Positions 58,849-61,502 of a DNA stretch of 61,502 nucleotides are shown piece by piece. This stretch comes from Rhodococcus tukisamuensis NBRC 100609 (GTDB taxonomy: Bacteria; Actinomycetota; Actinomycetes; Mycobacteriales; Mycobacteriaceae): positions 1-61,502 of the forward strand of contig NZ_BCXG01000029.1 in assembly GCF_001894985.1 (NCBI RefSeq), read 5' to 3'. Under the pieces are notes generated by a model that was given only the letters and a program-made list of their open reading frames with translations, did not search any database and was not told the origin of the DNA. The position numbers and the translations under genes were made by a program. Each line of letters begins with the position of its first letter. Positions within the stretch are counted from its first letter, which is position 1.

Positions 58849-59316
58849 TCAGCTCGCAGTAGCGGTCGGCGGAGTGACGGCGGCCGCGAAATTCGGTTGC
58901 ACGCCCAGCTGGGAGAGCATGACGCTGAGGCCGACGTAGCAGTTGAACTCCTTGACCATGCCGTCTTCGAGATACCAGAAGTCGGCGGTGGGAATGTTGA
59001 GCTTGGCGCCGGTCGGCTGTATGACGCCGGCCGGCGTCTCGAACGGCTCGGTGGCGGTGCCCTGGATCGTCAGCTCGACGGCGACGGTGTTGCCCAAGGC
59101 ATGGAACCGATGGAGCTCGCGGTGGACGTCGGGCGCCAGCTTGGCCATGAAGACGACCTGATCGCCTAGGTGCTCGCCCCGGTAGCTCTCGCCGGCGACG
59201 ATGTTGTTGAAGACGCCGTCCTCGGCGAACAGGTCCATGAATCCCTGGACGTCGAGGGTGCTGCCCTCGGCCGCTCGGTACGCCGCACGGACCGCAATTT
59301 CTGCGTCGGTGGTCAT
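58849..59316 (-). CDS. SnoaL/NTF2-like domain protein
   Basis: The 155-residue protein has FMDLFAEDGVFNNIVAGESY and the strand-rich core LHRFHALGNTVAVELTIQGT, then WYLEDGMVKEFNCYVGLSVM. It is an NTF2-fold protein of unknown substrate. The ATG at 59316 follows AGAGGGAGATTGCG on the minus strand. It lies downstream of a TetR gene; a perfect palindrome between them (59387-59405) is the likely operator. Confidence 0.9.
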   Translation of the reverse strand: MTTDAEIAVRAAYRAAEGSTLDVQGFMDLFAEDGVFNNIVAGESYRGEHLGDQVVFMAKLAPDVHRELHRFHALGNTVAVELTIQGTATEPFETPAGVIQPTGAKLNIPTADFWYLEDGMVKEFNCYVGLSVMLSQLGVQPNFAAAVTPPTATAS

Positions 59317-59386
59317 CGCAATCTCCCTCTATGAAAGAAATCAAATGATTGCTTAAGAATGATCCCGACCCTGGGGGATTGTCAAG

Positions 59387-59405
59387 CAAACAATTCAATT
59401 GTTTG
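59387..59405. promoter_or_regulatory. TetR operator: perfect 19-bp palindrome
   Basis: CAAACAATTCAATTGTTTG has 9-bp perfect arms around one central C. A related half-site pattern, TCAAATGATTGCTTAA, is at 59341-59356. The palindrome lies 71-89 bp before the SnoaL-like start, in an AT-rich pocket. The TetR encoded directly upstream is the likely ligand. Confidence 0.7.
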
Positions 59406-59437
59406 GGATTCGGCCTTCTTTGGCCCGGTCGGGACGT

Positions 59438-60061
59438 CTACTGATGCCCGTGAAACGCCCCGGCCACCACCGGGACGAGCAGCCGCTCGATCTCCTCGGC
59501 AGGCGTGGCTGCCAGCTCCGTGCCGATGGGTGCCAGTGCGAGCCAGTTGAGCAGGCCGGCCGCGCATCGCGTGCGGAAGACCAGTTCCTGCTCGTCGACA
59601 CCGGGAAGGCGGGCAGTCAGCACCTGAACCGCATCCCGGCGGGTCTGCTCAAACTTGCGGGTCAACCGCTCCCACCCCTGCGGCGGATCGATCCCGACGC
59701 GCGCCACGGTCCGCATGGCCGCCAGATCCTGCCCGCCCGCAGCGAGTGCACGCACCATCGGCCGGGCGAATGCCGCGGCCAGCTCCGGAAGTGTCGAGGT
59801 GGGGTCGAGGGAGCTGAGTGCCTGGATCTGCGCATCCAGATAGCGCTCCAGCGCATGCTCGATCGCTGCGTCGCACAGGGTCTTCAGTGATCCGAAGTGG
59901 TAGCTCACCGCAGCGACGTTGACTCCGGCGCTCTCCGTGATCTCGCGGAGTGTCACACCCTCCTGGCCTCGCATTGCGAGCAACTCCAGGGCAGCCGCAA
60001 GCAGGCCGTCCCGCGTCCGCTGACCGGCCTCGCGGCGTAGATCTGTCTTTTCTGCCCGCAT
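59438..60061 (-). CDS. TetR-family transcriptional regulator
   Basis: The 207-residue protein has an N-terminal TetR helix-turn-helix (GVTLREITESAGVNVAAVSY, HFGSLKTLCDAAIEHAL) and a ligand-binding helical domain with a C-terminal TetR_C-like region (RTRCAAGLLNWLALAPIGTE). The ATG at 60061 (MRAEKTDLRREAG) is preferred; an upstream start at 60097 would lie inside the operator-like repeats. It probably represses itself and the SnoaL-like gene. Confidence 0.92.
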   Translation of the reverse strand: MRAEKTDLRREAGQRTRDGLLAAALELLAMRGQEGVTLREITESAGVNVAAVSYHFGSLKTLCDAAIEHALERYLDAQIQALSSLDPTSTLPELAAAFARPMVRALAAGGQDLAAMRTVARVGIDPPQGWERLTRKFEQTRRDAVQVLTARLPGVDEQELVFRTRCAAGLLNWLALAPIGTELAATPAEEIERLLVPVVAGAFHGHQ

Positions 60062-60070
60062 AGCTGAAGT

Positions 60071-60110
60071 CAAACAGTCGCTTGATTTTCTTGTCAAACA
60101 GTTGCTTGCG
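60071..60110. promoter_or_regulatory. two CAAACAGTyGCTTG sites upstream of the TetR gene
   Basis: CAAACAGTCGCTTG (60071-60084) and CAAACAGTTGCTTG (60095-60108) are near-identical direct repeats, each partly dyad-symmetric, starting 24 bp apart. They share the CAAACA half-site with the palindrome at 59387-59405. This supports autoregulation by the TetR protein. Confidence 0.6.
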
Positions 60111-60310
60111 AACGGAGGGGCTCCATCGAGATGCCACCTGGATCACCGGCGAGACCCTCACCGCCGAGGGAGAGATGCACACGGACATGGCGCCGCTCGC
60201 CATCCCTCTGCTCTGCGGGCGACTGGGCGCAGCGGTGCAAGGCATTGATACGGGATCTGACAATTGCCCTTCTCTCAGCGTCTCGGGACGGGTGGGCGCA
60301 TGCTGAGTCC

Positions 60311-60667
60311 ATGCACACGTGGGACGACGTGGTCGAGCTCGCTCGGGACCTGCCCGAGGTCGAGGAGAGCACCTGGTATCGGACGCCGGCACTGAAGGTC
60401 GCAGGCAAGGGCTTCGCGAGGTTGCGCAGCGAGGCCGAGGGCGGGCTGGTGGTGATGTGCGGACTCGACGAGAAGGCGGCCCTGCTCGACTCCGGCGACC
60501 AGGCGTTCTACACCACCGCGCACTACGACGGCTACGGCGCCATCCTGGTGGACCTCGACCGCGTCGACCGTCGGCAACTGCTCGAACTGCTCACCGACGC
60601 GTGGCTGATCAAGGCCCCGGCCCGGCTCCGCCCGAGCCTCGGCAAGCGGCGCGGGCGCACCCACTAA
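60311..60667 (+). CDS. MmcQ/YjbR-family protein
   Basis: The 118-residue protein has the MmcQ/YjbR pattern: [40 protein letters not shown], and [20 protein letters not shown] with [12 protein letters not shown] at the end. The family has a double-wing DNA-binding-like fold and no established function. The ATG at 60311 starts 11 codons of coherent sequence absent from the fragment at 27468. It lies 11 nt before rpe, so it belongs to the rpe-ribD operon and marks the right edge of the accessory block. Confidence 0.9.
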   Translation: MHTWDDVVELARDLPEVEESTWYRTPALKVAGKGFARLRSEAEGGLVVMCGLDEKAALLDSGDQAFYTTAHYDGYGAILVDLDRVDRRQLLELLTDAWLIKAPARLRPSLGKRRGRTH

Positions 60668-60678
60668 ACTTGGCGCCC

Positions 60679-61362
60679 GTGGCCCACCCGATGATTGCCC
60701 CGTCCATCCTGTCCGCCGACTTCGCCCGGCTCGCCGAGGAGGCCGCCGCCGTGGCGGGTTCCGACTGGCTGCACGTCGACGTGATGGATGCGCACTTCGT
60801 ACCGAACCTCACCCTGGGCCTGCCCGTGGTGCAGTCGCTGCTCAAGGCCACCGACATCCCGCTGGACTGCCACCTGATGATCGACAACCCCGGCCGCTGG
60901 GCCCCGCCCTACGCCGAGGCCGGTGCCCACAACGTCACCTTCCACGCCGAGGCCACCGACGACCCGATCGCGGTCGCCCGGGACATCCGCGCGGCCGGCG
61001 CCAAGGCCGGCCTGTCCGTCAAGCCGGGCACCCCGATCGAGCCGTACCTGGAGATCCTCAAGGAGTTCGACACGCTGCTCGTGATGAGCGTGGAGCCGGG
61101 CTTCGGCGGTCAGTCCTTCATGCCGGAGGTGCTGAGCAAGGCGCGCGCCGTCCGCCGCCTGGTGGACTCGGGCGAGCTGACCCTGGTGGTGGAGATCGAC
61201 GGCGGCATCAACACCGACACCGTCGAGGCCGCCGCCGAGGCCGGTGTCGACTGCTTTGTCGCCGGTTCCGCGGTGTACGGCGCGGCGGACCCGGCCGCGG
61301 CGGTGCGGGCACTGCGCGCCCAGGCCGCCTCCGCGTCGCCGCACCTGACGCTCGTCCAGTAG
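60679..61362 (+). CDS. rpe: ribulose-phosphate 3-epimerase
   Basis: Rpe interconverts ribulose 5-phosphate and xylulose 5-phosphate in the pentose phosphate pathway. The 227-residue TIM barrel shows [32 protein letters not shown] (metal His and Asp), [24 protein letters not shown] and [18 protein letters not shown]. The GTG at 60679 (VAHPMIAP) is chosen; an ATG at 60691 is also possible. It lies 11 nt after the MmcQ-like gene and one base before ribD. Confidence 0.96.
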   Translation: MAHPMIAPSILSADFARLAEEAAAVAGSDWLHVDVMDAHFVPNLTLGLPVVQSLLKATDIPLDCHLMIDNPGRWAPPYAEAGAHNVTFHAEATDDPIAVARDIRAAGAKAGLSVKPGTPIEPYLEILKEFDTLLVMSVEPGFGGQSFMPEVLSKARAVRRLVDSGELTLVVEIDGGINTDTVEAAAEAGVDCFVAGSAVYGAADPAAAVRALRAQAASASPHLTLVQ

Positions 61363-61363
61363 C

Positions 61364-61502
61364 GTGCCGGCACCCCACGAGCCCACCGCGGCGGAGGCGG
61401 CGGCACTGCTCCTCGCCGTCGACGCGTCCGAGCGGGTGCGGGGCACCACCAGTCCCAACCCGCCGGTCGGTGCGGTGATCCTCGACGCCCACGGCGTCGT
61501 CG
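61364..61502 (+). CDS. ribD: riboflavin biosynthesis deaminase/reductase RibD, 5' part (runs off the window)
   Basis: The first ~46 residues read VPAPHEPTAAEAAALLLAVD then ASERVRGTTSPNPPVGAVIL. The GTTSPNPPVGAVI segment is the signature start of the RibD deaminase domain. The GTG at 61364 is one base after the rpe stop. The rest, including the zinc site, lies beyond the window. RibD uses ribulose-5-phosphate-derived riboflavin intermediates, which fits coupling to rpe. Confidence 0.88.
   Translation, partial: MPAPHEPTAAEAAALLLAVDASERVRGTTSPNPPVGAVILDAHGVV

Noticed and set aside
27468-60460. Prophage or integrative conjugative element
   Set aside because: No integrase, recombinase, portal, relaxase or tRNA attachment site was seen. 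Gene content is metabolic and regulatory, so only a generic accessory block is claimed.

Overview
The window is high-GC DNA with many GTG starts, stop/start overlaps of the GTGA and ATGA type, an actinobacterial integration host factor (mIHF), a helicase-degenerate PriA and a PyrR-led pyrimidine operon. These point to a mycolic-acid actinobacterium (Mycobacteriales), most like Rhodococcus or a close relative. The genus is inferred from gene content and order, not from a search.

Region 1 (1-18.5 kb) is conserved core. It holds a B-4DMT-like membrane protein (minus strand), then pepQ-efp-nusB ending in a perfect hairpin. Next is the pyrimidine operon pyrR-pyrB-pyrC-(membrane PH-like protein)-carA-carB-pyrF, in which every junction is a 1-4 nt overlap. 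It is preceded by a PyrR-type RNA binding loop that overlaps the pyrR ribosome binding site. Then come mihF-gmk-rpoZ-coaBC, metK and priA.

Region 2 (18.5-26.7 kb) mixes small accessory genes with core genes: a membrane protein, a nucleotidyltransferase-like protein, a DUF222/HNH endonuclease, a PadR regulator with a repeated operator, a secreted lipase and a small helical protein. The core translation set def-fmt-rsmB follows.

Region 3 (26.7-60.3 kb) is a roughly 33.6 kb accessory block lying between rsmB and the MmcQ-like gene/rpe/ribD group. A 132-bp piece of the MmcQ-like gene (8 mismatches, same orientation) lies near the left end of the block, 32.86 kb from the intact gene at its right end. 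The block holds regulator/enzyme cassettes: HtrA-like protease; XRE regulator with two SDRs and DoxX; AraC regulator with monooxygenase, esterase and SDR; MarR- and TetR-associated oxidoreductase/SnoaL sets. It also has two larger systems. One is a redox-signalling set: a receiver fused to a thioredoxin-reductase-like flavoprotein, a cNMP-binding histidine kinase and a UBP zinc finger gene carrying an in-frame TGA. The other is a tight six-gene operon (acyl-CoA ligase, polytopic membrane protein, phytoene-desaturase-like flavoprotein, PHA synthase, MaoC hydratase, PHA-depolymerase-like hydrolase) next to a divergent PucR-type regulator. About nine broken or truncated genes occur in this block; I saw none in the 27 kb to its left.

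Region 4 (60.3-61.5 kb) returns to core sequence: the MmcQ/YjbR-like gene, rpe and the 5' end of ribD, closely spaced as one operon. The two parts most worth follow-up are the polyester-like operon (45.9-53.7 kb) and the redox-signalling triad (38.3-41.9 kb).
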